Shown here: positions 1-11,300 of the stretch, one piece after another
Numbering within the stretch: the stretch's first letter is position 1
Layout: each line of letters begins with the position of its first letter
Assembly: GCA_035048815.1 (NCBI GenBank)
Contig: JAUCBN010000016.1
Span: forward strand, 6,626,501-6,690,500
Source of the DNA: Abelmoschus esculentus
Taxonomy: Eukaryota > Streptophyta > Magnoliopsida > Malvales > Malvaceae
Length of the DNA stretch: 64,000 nucleotides
Direction: 5' to 3'
Position numbers and translations under genes: made by a program
Notes under the pieces: generated by a model
Databases searched by the model: none
The model's input: only the letters and a program-made list of their open reading frames with translations
What the model was told of the DNA's origin: nothing

Positions 1-1900
1 CATTATCATGGAAGCTCTGAAGTTTAGTAAAACACATAGTCAGTAGTAGCAATTGTTATCAAACTTATAGTTGCTAGTTTGTGAATTATGGTTGTTTCAT
101 TTTATAATATAGGTCAAAAAGGGTTGATAGTGAAGGTAAGAGAAGAGGAGGTGGTTTTAACAAAGTAAGCAGACTTTCCCCACAACTTCAGGAACTTTTA
201 GGAGTCCCTGAATTGGCAAGGACTGAGGTAACTATGAAACATCTAGAAAAAGATTTCGGTTTCTTCTTTCTTAGTTTCATACTTAAGTCAGGAAGCTATT
301 TTGTTCTAAATTTTCTGCTCTATAATGGTGCTAGGTAGTCAAGCAAATATGGGTTTATATTAGAGAGAAAAACTTGCAAGACCCAGTTAACAAGAAAAAT
401 ATAATTTGTGATGAGCCATTGTATGCACTTTTTGGTGTTGATTCCATTGACATGTTTCAAATGAACAAAGCCTTGTCAAAGCACATATTGCCCTTGGAGT
501 CAGATGAAGGTAATAAGTCTGTCCCTCCCACCATTTTGCTTTTGTTAAACAATTTTAGATAATGTCATTCAGTATGTTTGCTTTTTGGCTCAAATTTCTT
601 TACGCTTCTGAAACATGGATGTAAAAAACTGCTGATTGTACAGAATTGACTAGAAACTGGGGAAATGTATTGGAAGTATTAATTGTAAATTCTTACTGTT
701 GCTTTTTCTCAAGAAATTGGGGCATTATATAACAAAATCAAGGAAGAAAACATTTTTTCCTTGAGCAACATGTTGCAAATGCCTTGTAACTTGAACCTAC
801 CTATTATCTAATATGATGTGCTCAATTTGCTTCATTCAAGCCAACAGAGATGGAAAACCCCCGAAAGCATGAGAGAGAAGGAGGTATGGATAGTAAATGA
901 GTAAATTAAGGTCTTCTCAAGAACTTGATTTGCTTTGATAATTTGATATGAGGAGTTAGTAAATGACTAAATTATGCTCACATCTTGCCTACGATTGTAC
1001 CATTAAATTAAGGAATAATACTTTTGTTTCTTCAGCAATATGCTGCAAATGTCAATTGTCATAGATAAATTCAAATTTATCTATTATTTAATGTGATGTG
1101 CTAACTTTACCTACATGTTATAATTGTTCCAGTCAAGTCAATGGAGAAGGAAAAGCCATTAAAGCAAAGAAGGTATGGATTACCAAATTAAGGTATTCTA
1201 TGAAGAACTTGTTTTGAATTGATATGAGTAGTTAGAATGTCTAGTTCTTTTCAATCCTTAACCCTGCAATGAGATGATACTAGTTACCTCTCTTTCTTTC
1301 ATATTGTCTCAACATTTGCGTTGTTGTATCAGTTAATTAATCTGGACTTTCTATATAACCATTACTGCAGCAATAGACATTTTGAAGTAATTGGTTCTTA
1401 CAGTTTCCATTGTGTTTCTCTGGCCATTTCAGATCCAGATGAAGCAAAAGGAAAGGAAAAGCGGCAGAAAGGGTTTCTTGCTCCACTTCAACTTTCAGAT
1501 GCTCTTGTGAAATTTCTTGGTACCGGAGAAAATGAGCTTACACGGGCTTCCGTAATCAAGAGAATGTGGGATTACATAAAAGAAAATAATCTCCAGGTAT
1601 CCTTGCAGAATAATAGCAATATTTATATACTACAGTAGTGAGTGAGTAGCCTTTTACAGTTGTGAGTTGTATACCATTCTTTGTTCAACTTTCCCATATC
1701 CTTTAATTGATCAGTTTACTCTGCAACTTTTGAGGCAGATCTGGGTGTAAATTTTATTTTCTATACTTCTTGTTTTGAAGGATCCTTCTGATAAGAGGAA
1801 AGTAATATGTGACGGGAAGCTGAAAGAGCTGTTTGATATTGAAACCTTCCATGGTTTCACTGTTACTAAACTCTTGGCTGCTCATTTTCTCAAGAGCTGA
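1..1900 (+). CDS. SWIB/MDM2 (BAF60b) domain protein, two SWIB domains, 5' truncated
   Basis: The 3' part of a plant gene for a small nuclear protein with two SWIB domains, related to the BAF60b subunit of SWI/SNF remodellers and to yeast upstream activation factor spp27. Readable exons are 113-227 (GGGFNKVSRLSPQLQELLGV), 335-509 (VVKQIWVYIREKNLQDP then CDEPLYALFGVDS), 1433-1596 (FLAPLQLSDALVKFLGTG and MWDYIKENNLQ) and 1781-1900 (DPSDKRKVICDGKLKELF, ending LKS-stop at 1898-1900). All show GT/AG borders. The first two exons form SWIB domain 1 and the last two domain 2. One or two short exons of a charged linker lie between, best guesses 848-883 and 1133/1138-1172; their phases do not all agree, so the linker is not settled. 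Plant relatives carry a DEK C-terminal domain upstream, which would lie left of the window. Family call is firm, exact partner complex is not. Confidence 0.88.
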
Positions 1901-2519
1901 CCTGACTGGACAAAGCATATTGTTCTTGTTAAGGGGTTTCCTCCGAGAAAAAAAGGAATTATTTTCATTGTTTCTGCTTAGTAGAGAGACTGTCATTTTT
2001 AATTTATTTAATTTGTGGCATTGTAATTTATTAATGGCTTAATATAAAAAGAAATGGTCAAATTATACTTTTTAAATTTAGGTGTTGAAACTATTTTTCA
2101 ATAAAAATAAGTGTTTAATGTTTTATTTTGTTAATTTTAAGTGTTTGTCTGTTTAGAAAATACGAATACGATATTTTATGGCGTTTCAAGTATCCGAAAT
2201 ATTTTAAGGAGAAAACATAATGGGGACGATTAAAAAACATATCGAAAATATCCCACGTTAATTGGATACAGGTAAAGTAATTAGAGACGGATAGATTATT
2301 TTCGAAAACATTTCGGGAAAAACAGATGAAATCCACGAGTGTCCTTGAGATCATTTTACAGTTGAGAGACTAATAAACTTTGGCATGGATTTTGACGGTG
2401 GATTTTCAACAATAAAAAAATATTCAAAAAAAAATATAGTTACAATGAAGAAAAAATAAAGAGAAAAAAGTTGAAGAAGGAAGCTAAAAAGGAGAAAATC
2501 GAAAACATCGCTTGAAATG
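1901..2519. other. AT-rich intergenic DNA, 3' flank of SWIB gene
   Basis: Presumed 3'UTR and downstream DNA of the SWIB gene. Short open frames on both strands have no recognisable domain. No repeat boundary was found. Confidence 0.5.
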
Positions 2520-2720
2520 GAAAAATTATATTATGGGTTAATCCTACCACCTGTTTATGGGATCAACCAATAAAAATTGTCCACTTCATCAATTTTTTCA
2601 TGTCATAACTTTTTCCCAAGTGAATCTTCACTTGGAAAATTAAAAAATAATGAAGTGGACAATTTCTATTGGTTAGTCCCACGGATGACGTGATGGGACT
2701 GACCCATAATATAATTTCTC
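2520..2720. mobile_element. Foldback MITE of about 200 bp
   Basis: The two ends are imperfect inverted copies over about 65 bases. Left arm 2523-2590 begins AAATTATATTATGGGT and ends near ATTGTCCACTTCAT; right arm 2651-2717 is its reverse complement with a few differences. The centre holds a perfect palindrome, CCAAGTGAA TC TTCACTTGG, at about 2614-2633. No coding capacity. AAATGG occurs close to both outer edges but I could not fix a clean target duplication, so the superfamily is open. Confidence 0.75.
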
Positions 2721-3702
2721 CTTAAAATGGGTCTATTCACGTTGTCGGGTCATTTAATTATTTTTATTGTTATATATAAACATTTAGTAATTACTTTGTT
2801 TTCTATTATTTTTATGCGAAAATTTCTCATTCTTTTATTATTATTATTATATGAATATTTTAATTTTTATTTTAATTATAAATAATTTATAATAAAAATG
2901 AGTTATTTTTACTTTTAATTTTTATTAATATTTTATTTTTACTACTTTTTTAAATTTTATTATTATTTTAAATAAATTATATATATTATTTTATATTTTG
3001 TCGTACATATACCTTGTAATATTTGAAAATGATGTTTTTTGTTCTTATTCTCGTTCTCGTATTCGTATCAGTGTAACATAGTTGTTTGTTAGCGGTTTTT
3101 AATAAAAAAACTTTTTTAAAATATTTAGGTGTTCAAAGAATTTTTCAATAAAAGAATTGTCAACTAATTAAAATGCGACATGTGGTAGTTTTTAATTACT
3201 TTTATTTAGTTTTGTAATTTTAGAAAAAATTAAAAAATTAAAATATTTCAACTTCATCGTATTTCACAAAAGGCACTTAATTTTAAAATTTTTAATCCAA
3301 GTCCTAAATCAGTCGTCCTCATCATAGTGAAATCCTTGTCCCACAATTTGAACATTGTTTGTCGCCCTTTCGACCGTCTTTCATTGTCCTTGTGAGTTGT
3401 GACCGTCGTTTGTCGTTCATCATTCGAATAAAGGCATCACGTTTTCTGTTTGATTAGAATGTTGTTTGTCATTTCTTGATGACGGGGGATTGGGCAAATG
3501 GCCTTGTGGGTCTTCAAACAGTAGTGACGGGTGATAGAATCGCAATCGGAGACGATAGTGGCGGGATTTGGGTGTTAGGGTTTTTTAATTTAGGGTTATT
3601 TTGTTAAAGTTGGGGAATTTATGATTTTTTAAAAAAAAATAAAAAGGAATTTTTTTTTAGAAAATAGCAATAGTTAATAACAAAATGATACGTTGGGCAT
3701 AA
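2721..3702. other. AT-rich intergenic DNA
   Basis: Low-complexity T/A runs to about 3000, then mixed sequence. Short open frames are not supported by any domain. The somewhat GC-richer stretch 3300-3560 shows no clear coding frame. Confidence 0.4.
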
Positions 3703-3704
3703 TT

Positions 3705-4279
3705 GGAGTGTAAATGAATAGGGTGTTCGACGAGTTGCTCGTGAACCTTTCGTATAATGTTCGTTTATTAAGTTAAATAAACGAGTATGAATAGATATTT
3801 TATGTTCAATTAATAAATGAACGAACACGAACATAAGTGCATTCGGCTCGTTTATGTTCACGAATAAACTCGTTTATGTTCGTTTATAAGCTCGTTTATA
3901 TACTCATTTATAAGCTCGTTTATAGTCTTATTTATGTTCTTTATATACAAACGCTAAACAAACATGTTCATGGATACTAAACGAACATGTTTGTAAACGC
4001 TAAATAGATAAGTTGATGAATATATACAAACGAACTCATTCACGAATGCTTAACGAACATGTTCACGAACATTAAACGAACAAATTATCGAACATATAAA
4101 CGAACCCGTTCGTGAACATTAAACGAACCAAGCCCGAACACGACAAAAAATAAACGAACCAAACTTGAACATACTATTACAAATTTAAACGAACACGAAC
4201 AGAGTTTGAACACCTTCAAAAATAAATAAACGAACATGGACATACCCTTATCCATTCAAGCTCGGTTCGTTTACACCCC
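3705..4279. mobile_element. hAT-like non-autonomous element rich in AACGAACA motifs
   Basis: Terminal inverted repeats read GGAGTGTAAATGAA at the left and, on the reverse strand, GGGGTGTAAACGAA at the right. The flanks carry the same bases, GGCATAATT, at 3696-3704 and 4282-4290, as expected for the 8-bp duplications of hAT transposons. The interior is a dense, degenerate array of TTCGTTTATG / AACGAACATG in both orientations, with no open frame for a transposase. Confidence 0.78.
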
Positions 4280-4295
4280 TAGGCATAATTTTATA

Positions 4296-4868
4296 GAGGC
4301 ATAAAGATAATTTTAACCCTTAACGTTTATAATTTTTATCATTTTAGCCCTCAATCTTTTTTGAAATAAATTTAACCCTTAATCTATGTCTTTTCCAAAA
4401 ATATCTTATTTTTTAACTAACATAATGACTAAAACGTTAAAAATTTAACGATATTGATATGTCATATATATGTGATAATATATTTTAAATAAGATGATAT
4501 CTAGCCTCATTCTACATATATATGAAATGTATTATTGTTAAATTTTTTACGATAATAACAAATATATACATGTAAAATATAATTTATTTTAATATAAAAT
4601 ATAAAATAATTAAAATTCAAATAAAATATTAAAAATTAATTAAATCTAAAATAAAAGGGTACTAATCATTCTCAAATCTTAAATATCATTCAACATATAT
4701 AACATACTATTATCGTTAATTTTTTAACTGTCTATTCATCATCCTAGTTAAAAATTAAGATATTTGTCAAAAAGATATAGGTTAAGAGCTAAATTTATCC
4801 TAAAAATAGGATGATGACCAAAATGATAAAAATTATAAACGTTAAGGGTTAAAATTATCTTAATGCCT
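4296..4868. mobile_element. Long-TIR non-autonomous DNA transposon (Mutator-like MITE?)
   Basis: About 130 bases at the left (from AGGCATAAAGATAATTTT) return as a reverse complement at about 4735-4868 (on the reverse strand AAGGCATTAAGATAATTTT). A 6-bp direct repeat, TTTATA, flanks both ends (4290-4295 and 4869-4874). The centre is AT-rich and non-coding. Long TIRs suggest a Mutator-type MITE, but the flanking repeat is shorter than the usual 9 bp, so the class is tentative. Confidence 0.65.
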
Positions 4869-4917
4869 TTTATAAAAAAAAAACATTAAAAGAGGTAAGA
4901 CTAGACAATTAATTGTG

Positions 4918-5163
4918 TGTTATAAATAAAATAATGAAGAAATAAAATAAGAATAAAAAACAAGAATGAAAGAACAAAGAGAAGATATAAAGTGAGATAT
5001 CTGTATTATTCTCAATATTGACTTGTATCTAATGCCTTCACAAACTCATCTATTTATAGGCATAAGCAGTACATAATGTATTAAACTCTAATTAATGAAG
5101 ATAATATTTATAATGATAGAGTTCTTATTATGATAGACATCCATATTAATAATATTCATAACA
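4918..5163 (-). repeat. 3' LTR of the copia element
   Basis: 246 bp, TGTTATAAATA to TTCATAACA on the plus strand, matching the right-hand LTR along its whole length without length change. Confidence 0.93.
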
Positions 5164-5175
5164 CTCCCCCTTGGA
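5164..5175 (-). promoter_or_regulatory. Polypurine tract of the copia element
   Basis: On the minus strand the bases just before the LTR read CCAAGGGGGAG, the expected plus-strand primer for copia reverse transcription. Confidence 0.85.
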
Positions 5176-5350
5176 TGTCTATGAAGATAATGTGCCTCGT
5201 TAAAACCTTACTAAGATAAAAACCCTGTGAAAAAAAAGTGAAGGAAAAAGAGTACACACATATTTGATACGAATAACATGTTGCCTCATTAAAAACCTTA
5301 CCAGAAAAAACCATTGGGACAAAACCTTGGTTAAGGAAAAAAAAGTACAA
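5176..5350 (-). repeat. Duplicated 3'UTR module of the copia element
   Basis: Two diverged copies of one module lie upstream of the polypurine tract, about 5190-5256 and 5280-5347. Each reads on the minus strand as TTTTTCCTT, a GGTTTTT stretch, GTAAGGTTTT and an AACGAGGCA-like end. The module resembles a motif common at copia 3' ends; here it occurs twice. Confidence 0.65.
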
Positions 5351-5378
5351 CGCGTATTTACTCACCCTCATGAAAATA

Positions 5379-5640
5379 TCACATAATACCTCTGAATCTC
5401 CATAATTCAATATTAAATACTATCCTCAAATATTGAGGTATATCATTTACATTAAGAGACTTAGCAACCATAAGGGTGATCAATAAATATGCGTTATGCC
5501 TGTAAAATCTTTTTAAATATCTTTTCTGTATATCGATTGATGCACAAGGATTTGAGGAGATCTCTTCACGAGTCTCAATGATATTCAAATCATCGACATA
5601 CACCACAATAAAAATTCAGAGCTAAATTTCTTAATAAAAT
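5379..5640 (-). pseudogene. Copia reverse transcriptase fragment (downstream part)
   Basis: The minus strand encodes VYVDDLNII, the catalytic YVDD box of copia RT, followed by a region resembling the copia ILKRF...MVVRSL stretch (seen as YLKRFYRHNAYLLITLMVAKSL). The frame is lost soon after, with no intact RNase H before the polypurine tract. The upstream part of the domain continues on the far side of the nested LTR at 8371. Confidence 0.8.
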
Positions 5641-8370
5641 TTATCAACACGAATTTGAAATATTAAATATATAATAATTAATAAATATATAAATAATAAT
5701 AAATATTAATAATAAAAAAAGTAAAAAATCTAAAAAAACAGAATCGTGGTCGGATTTTGAGGGAGAAGGGATTTTCGGTTGGGGATTTGATTTGGTGGAG
5801 GTAGTGTTTGAGTTAATATTGGATTGAATTGAATCCCTTTAAATAGGGATTCAATCGATTGGAGTGGGGGAAAAACACAATCGGCAGCACTGGAGTTTGT
5901 CGCCGGAATCAAGGAAGCAATCGACAGAGGAGTTCTTCGGTTTGATCTCCGATGAGATATTAAATCCTTTTTGTTTGCAATGTTGGACCGGTTGATTTAG
6001 GTGTTTTTGTTGGGTTTAGGGCTTGAATAGGGTAAATTTTGAGGGATTAAATGCCTAGATTTAGGTTTTTTGTTGTTTCCGACGAAATTCTGGGTTGATC
6101 GAGGGTTCCGGCGAGTTCGCCGATGTCGGATTTGATCACCGGCGTCGGGAACGGTTCGTCACGACGGCCGGAAAACTCACTGGAGTGCTCATCTGCGACG
6201 GCGACTTGGATCCAACGGCGGAAGGCGCGACGGTTCCCTACCGTGTTCTTCATGTTCTTCGTGTTCTTCAAGAACACCGAAGAACACCATGCAAAAAGCA
6301 TGGTTTTGATCTATTTGGATCATTGTTTCTGGGTTCTAAAGTGTTAAGCCCAGAGGATTTTTTTGAGCTGAGTTGGCTGACCGAGTTGGTGAGGGCGAGG
6401 AATGGCCGAGTGAACTCGGCTAAAGGGGGTATATCCTCCCCTATACGATGCCGTTTTGGCAACCGGGCCGAGCGGGTCGGGTCCGGGTTAACCCGGATCT
6501 GTGTCTTTTTAAGGCTTTTGGGTTATTCACTTCCTAGGTCCTCCTAGGATTGAAGTGTTGTTCAATTTAGTCCCTATAGCCTTAGTTTTCTCTCGATTAG
6601 GTCCCTAAACCCCTAATTAGACCCTTAGGTTTAAAATTAATTTATTTTAGACTATAATTAGGATAAAAAAATAATTTTAAGACTTAAAAATTTATTAATT
6701 AGGTTCTAAATTAGAATTTAATTTAATTTTTAAGATAATTTAAAATTAATTTAACCTAGTTAAAATCCAATATAAAATTAATTTAACCCCTAAGACTTAA
6801 AAAATAGACTTTAATTAGGTTTAATTTAATTCTTAAAACTTAGAAAATAATTTTAATTAATTTTAATTAGTTTAATAAGTTTTAAAATTAACCCAACTTA
6901 ATTAGGTCTAGTCTAGCCTTAAAACATTCACTAAATTAGACTTTAATTAGGTTTAATTTAATTCTTAAAATTTAGGAAAAAATTTTAATTAATTATTTTA
7001 ATTAATTTTAATTAATTTCTAAAAGATAATATTTAAAATTAATTAAGTCTAATTAGCCCAAGTTTCACCAAATTAAACTTTAATTAGGTTAAATTAAATT
7101 CTTAAAAATTTAGAAATTATTTTTAATTAAGTCTCTTAATTAATTTTAATTTTCTAAGGTAAGGTTTAAAAATTAACCTAATTGAATTTAATCCAATCCT
7201 CCAATTAAACCCTAAAACTTAAAATTCACCAAACTAGAATTTTAATTAGGTTTTAATTAAAATTTGAAGTTAGGAAAATTTAATTAATTAATTTAATTAA
7301 AAAATTCTAAACTTTAATTTAATTATACACTTAATTAAGTCTAATCCGTCTTTTGAAGTTGAATTCTAGTCCCTTTTTATCTTTACCAATGCAAGACCCT
7401 TTTGTACTCATTCATGATGATAATGTTGATGTAACTTGTACTCCCATGATTTTAATAAAAAACATCAAGTTCGTTTTATCTTGTTTGTTTATTTTATTAT
7501 GTTTTTGCATGGCATATTTTAGGAAGATCACCTAATAAACATTTTAGTTAATTAATTTAGAGCCCTCTAGGAATAGTCACTTAAATTAATTAATTAATTA
7601 ATTAAATAGGGAGGCAATTAGAAAATAATAGTATTTGAGTCTTATGTCTCGGATACACTAAAGAGGCTGATGTTTTGACGTACCATGATGTTGGCCTAAA
7701 GAGTGTACCTTGGCATCGAACGCATGTGCTATTTAAACCTAGAATTTCGATAAAATAACTTAGGCCTAGTATTAAATAAAATTGATAGTTAAGCAAATAG
7801 TGACATTAGTAACTTAGGTTTTAACACTTAATTAATGGAGCCTTTGTAGGATTAGAACTTAAAATGAACAAGATAAAAATGGTCATGCATTTTACTTTAA
7901 CCTTTTGAGGCGGAAGTTACATTCCTTTGAATTTGGGTGAGGTTTTCTATCTAGAGGACGTCTCGTTTAACTCAAGTTTAAAGGTGATATAATTTCTAAA
8001 TCAAAAGGATATCCTCGATTCAAATAATGTTTGATTAACAATGGAAAATTAAATTAATGTCTATCTTCAAAGTATCAATGCCACGTAATTTTTTTTCAAG
8101 GTACCAATTTTTTAGGCGTTTGTAAGGGTTATCCTTACACGTAACCGACTCCCAAACCCAATATTTTTAAAATGAATCTCTGTTTTGTTTTATGGTGTCT
8201 GGCCTACCAAAGTGGTCGGTGGCGACTCTAAGTCAGCTTTTCAAATTAAATTATGTATTTTTCCTAAAATTTGGATTTTTCAAGATTAAAAGCGGTAAAA
8301 GTCGGATTTTTCAAAATCAATCGTCAAGCTACTTTTCACCTAAACTCGTGTTTTCAAAACGGTCGCAACA
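5641..8370 (+). mobile_element. Solo LTR of an Ogre-like gypsy element inside the copia RT
   Basis: A 2.73-kb block interrupts the copia RT frame and is bordered by AAAAT on both sides (5636-5640 and 8371-8375). Removing it brings the RT reading back into register at an FIKK context. It ends GGTCGCAACA; the start is TT rather than TG, presumably mutated. It is homologous, in opposite orientation, to the LTR at 51258: shared blocks include the segment around 8100-8370 (GGTACC, GTAAGG, ACGTAACCGACTCCC, GTGGCGACTC) and the GC-rich part 6100-6540. No internal retroviral domain remains, hence solo LTR. Open frames in the GC-rich part are not genes. Confidence 0.82.
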
Positions 8371-11300
8371 AAAATGCTCGAAGGAAATTAAATAATTCAT
8401 ATAGCATCATACTAAATAAGTATTCAGTGAGGCGATTATATACAATATACCTAAATTGTTTCAATTCATAAAAGATATATTCAATATGGTTGAATAATGT
8501 TCTCAAGAACTTGAATGAATTGCTTATGGCAATCTAAATCTTTTCGGAAGTTTTGTGTAAATATTACTGTCAAGAGGCCCATTCAAATATGATGTAACAA
8601 CATCCATTTGGCAGAAACCGAGTAATTTTATTTATTGCTAGACTGATCAAAATTTAAAAGTAGTTGCATCCACCACCGATGAATATATTTTTCTCATAAT
8701 CAATTTCATGTCTTTGTGAGAATTCTTGTGCAAGCAAATGAGCTTATATCTCATGATTTCCCCTTTTGATTTCTGTTTCTCACAAAGGCTCATTTATATC
8801 CACGAGTTTTACAAATTTTAATGTTCGGGCTATAAGCCCAAATACTTCTCTTTTCGAAAAAGATTTTAGTTTCGCCTCAATTGCCTCTTTCATGTTGAGC
8901 AATCATTTCTTTGTTTACATTGCCCAATTGACAATGATTCATGATCCACATCATCAAATAAAATCTATAGTGCTATATCGTATGCAAATATATAAACGAC
9001 ATCGATTTAATTTCAGTTACACTTATAACAGACATGACATAATATATTGAGATCTCTTTATTATCAGGTACCTAAGTCATGTCAATGTCTATGTTGGAGA
9101 CCATTTAATCTCTTCTAGAGATTTTTATAATCATTGATTCCTCAATTAGGCCATCATAAAATATAGCTCCTTTTCTTTTTCGAGGATTTCTTTGGAACTT
9201 ACTTGCCTACTACGCTTCAAGCGTAAGTTAGACTCATTAGCAACTAGAGTTTGTCATTCCATGACATCAAGTTTAATCGGAGCATTCATAGCTGGTATAC
9301 GTGACTTAGTCACTCTTTTAAGATTAGCAAAATCATCTAGCAATTGATTTGCTAAATGAATTATCCATTGAACTTATAATTCATATTGTGTAACACGTGG
9401 ATCAAAAAGAGAAAATGATAATTCATTCCAACTTATTTCTTTCCACGACTATTTATTTTCTCCCCCTAATGTTAGATAAATTGACTCATTAAAATGATAA
9501 TCAATAAATCAGGTTATAAATAAATTCCCTATCAGAAGCTTAAGATATTTAAATCCGATATATATTCCCAGCAAAACTCATCTTTGTGCATTATGGTGGA
9601 GCAATTAGAACATATATCGCACACAAACAATCTAAGATGAGAAATATTTAGTTCCTAACCAAAAACCATTTGTAATGAGAACTTATGATCATTTGTTGGC
9701 TTGATACGAATTTGTGATACTATATGTAAAACTACATGTTATCAACATTATCAAGACTGATTATCTTTAGAAAATAATCTGAAAAATGTGCTCATAATTT
9801 TATCAACTGAGTAAGTAGCCTCGCAAACACCAAGTTGTTGGTTAATAATAAGGATACACATAACCATCTAGTCGATGTATCGATAAAAATCATAAAATAT
9901 CTAGATGGTCTTTAAGAAAGGTGTATGGACCCATATATATCACCTTGTATTTGTTTCAGAAAATTAATAATACTTTATCTTAGATGTTGATGATTGAATA
10001 ATCAAATTGCTTCCATAGCAAGTATCACGTGAAATATTACCATGAAGAAAATCTTAGTTCTTCAATAAATGACCACATAAAAGCATCAGTAAATTTTTGC
10101 ATCATAATTAAACCGGGATGATCTAACCGGTCATGCCAAATAAAATTATCAATAAACATCTAGTTTACAATAGCATGAGCTTCAATTTATACTAATTCTT
10201 ATGTAGTACAATATAGATGACAATGCATGTAATTTTATCAAAATTTTCTTATTGTCTTGAGTTATACTCGTAACATTGAGATAATCAACATCCCTTTGAT
10301 AGATATTCTCAATATATTTCTACAAATATCTTTAAAATTCAATAAGTCTCTTTGCGCTTTGACGAGCATAATGCACAAAGTTTCATTTGGCAATAATATA
10401 TTTGCTCAGCCGAAGCCTTCTGTGATATTAGTACTTCCGGATATAGTACTCACATTACTCCCTTGAATTTAAAATGAGAAAATATACATAACCATGTACC
10501 TTTTAATATGTGCTTTATTTCATTCACTTCAGGGAATGAAAAATATGTGCTTTGTACCATTCACTTTAGGAAATGACAAAATATTAAATATAATACATTA
10601 TATCAAATCAATTATCTATCAAAGATAAACTCTTAAAAGATCTTTCGAAGCATTGATATTTCAGTATTTTGAGATATAATACTCATATTTCCCTTGTATT
10701 TAAATGGAAAAATATTTCTTATGCTTAAATATTGTATGAGTACTTGCACTGTCTGCTAAGCATAAATCGTCATAAATTATTGCATATTTTATTCCGAAAG
10801 TAATCATATAAAGTAAGTTAACATAAATAAATAATAAATAAAAGTAAATTAATATAAATAAATAAATTAACATTAAACAAAAAAATAAAGATTAATTATT
10901 CCTTTTAGAATTTATAAAGGAAATAAATGGCAAATTATTCCCTTCAAGGGTTATGAGAAAAATTATCAATATCCAATTAAGTTGGATCAATAACGCCATT
11001 ATTTTCGCCACAAAGAAAATCTGTTTATATTTTCTTTAATTTATCATTCATGATTATGGATAAAGTCCATAATACTTCGACATTTGACAAATACGAGATC
11101 AATGATTTGTACCATCACATTGATAACATAAAGATTTTGATATGATCTATATCATTCTTGTCACCTTTATAATTCCACTTCTAGTGGATATAAACATTTT
11201 CAAAAGAATCATCATATCCATGTTTATTTTATGACCTCAATCGCAACCACAATTACTAATATGGTTTTATTCATTCTGCTATAAAATATCACATTCATTT

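Noticed and set aside
6287..6309. CCATGC-AAAAA-GCATGG hairpin followed by TTTT as a terminator
   Set aside because: Rho-independent terminators are bacterial; here it is part of a plant LTR.
6095..6547. 150-codon open frame (+) in GC-rich DNA
   Set aside because: It lies in the GC-rich part of the solo LTR and has overlapping open frames on both strands; no domain or codon pattern supports a gene.
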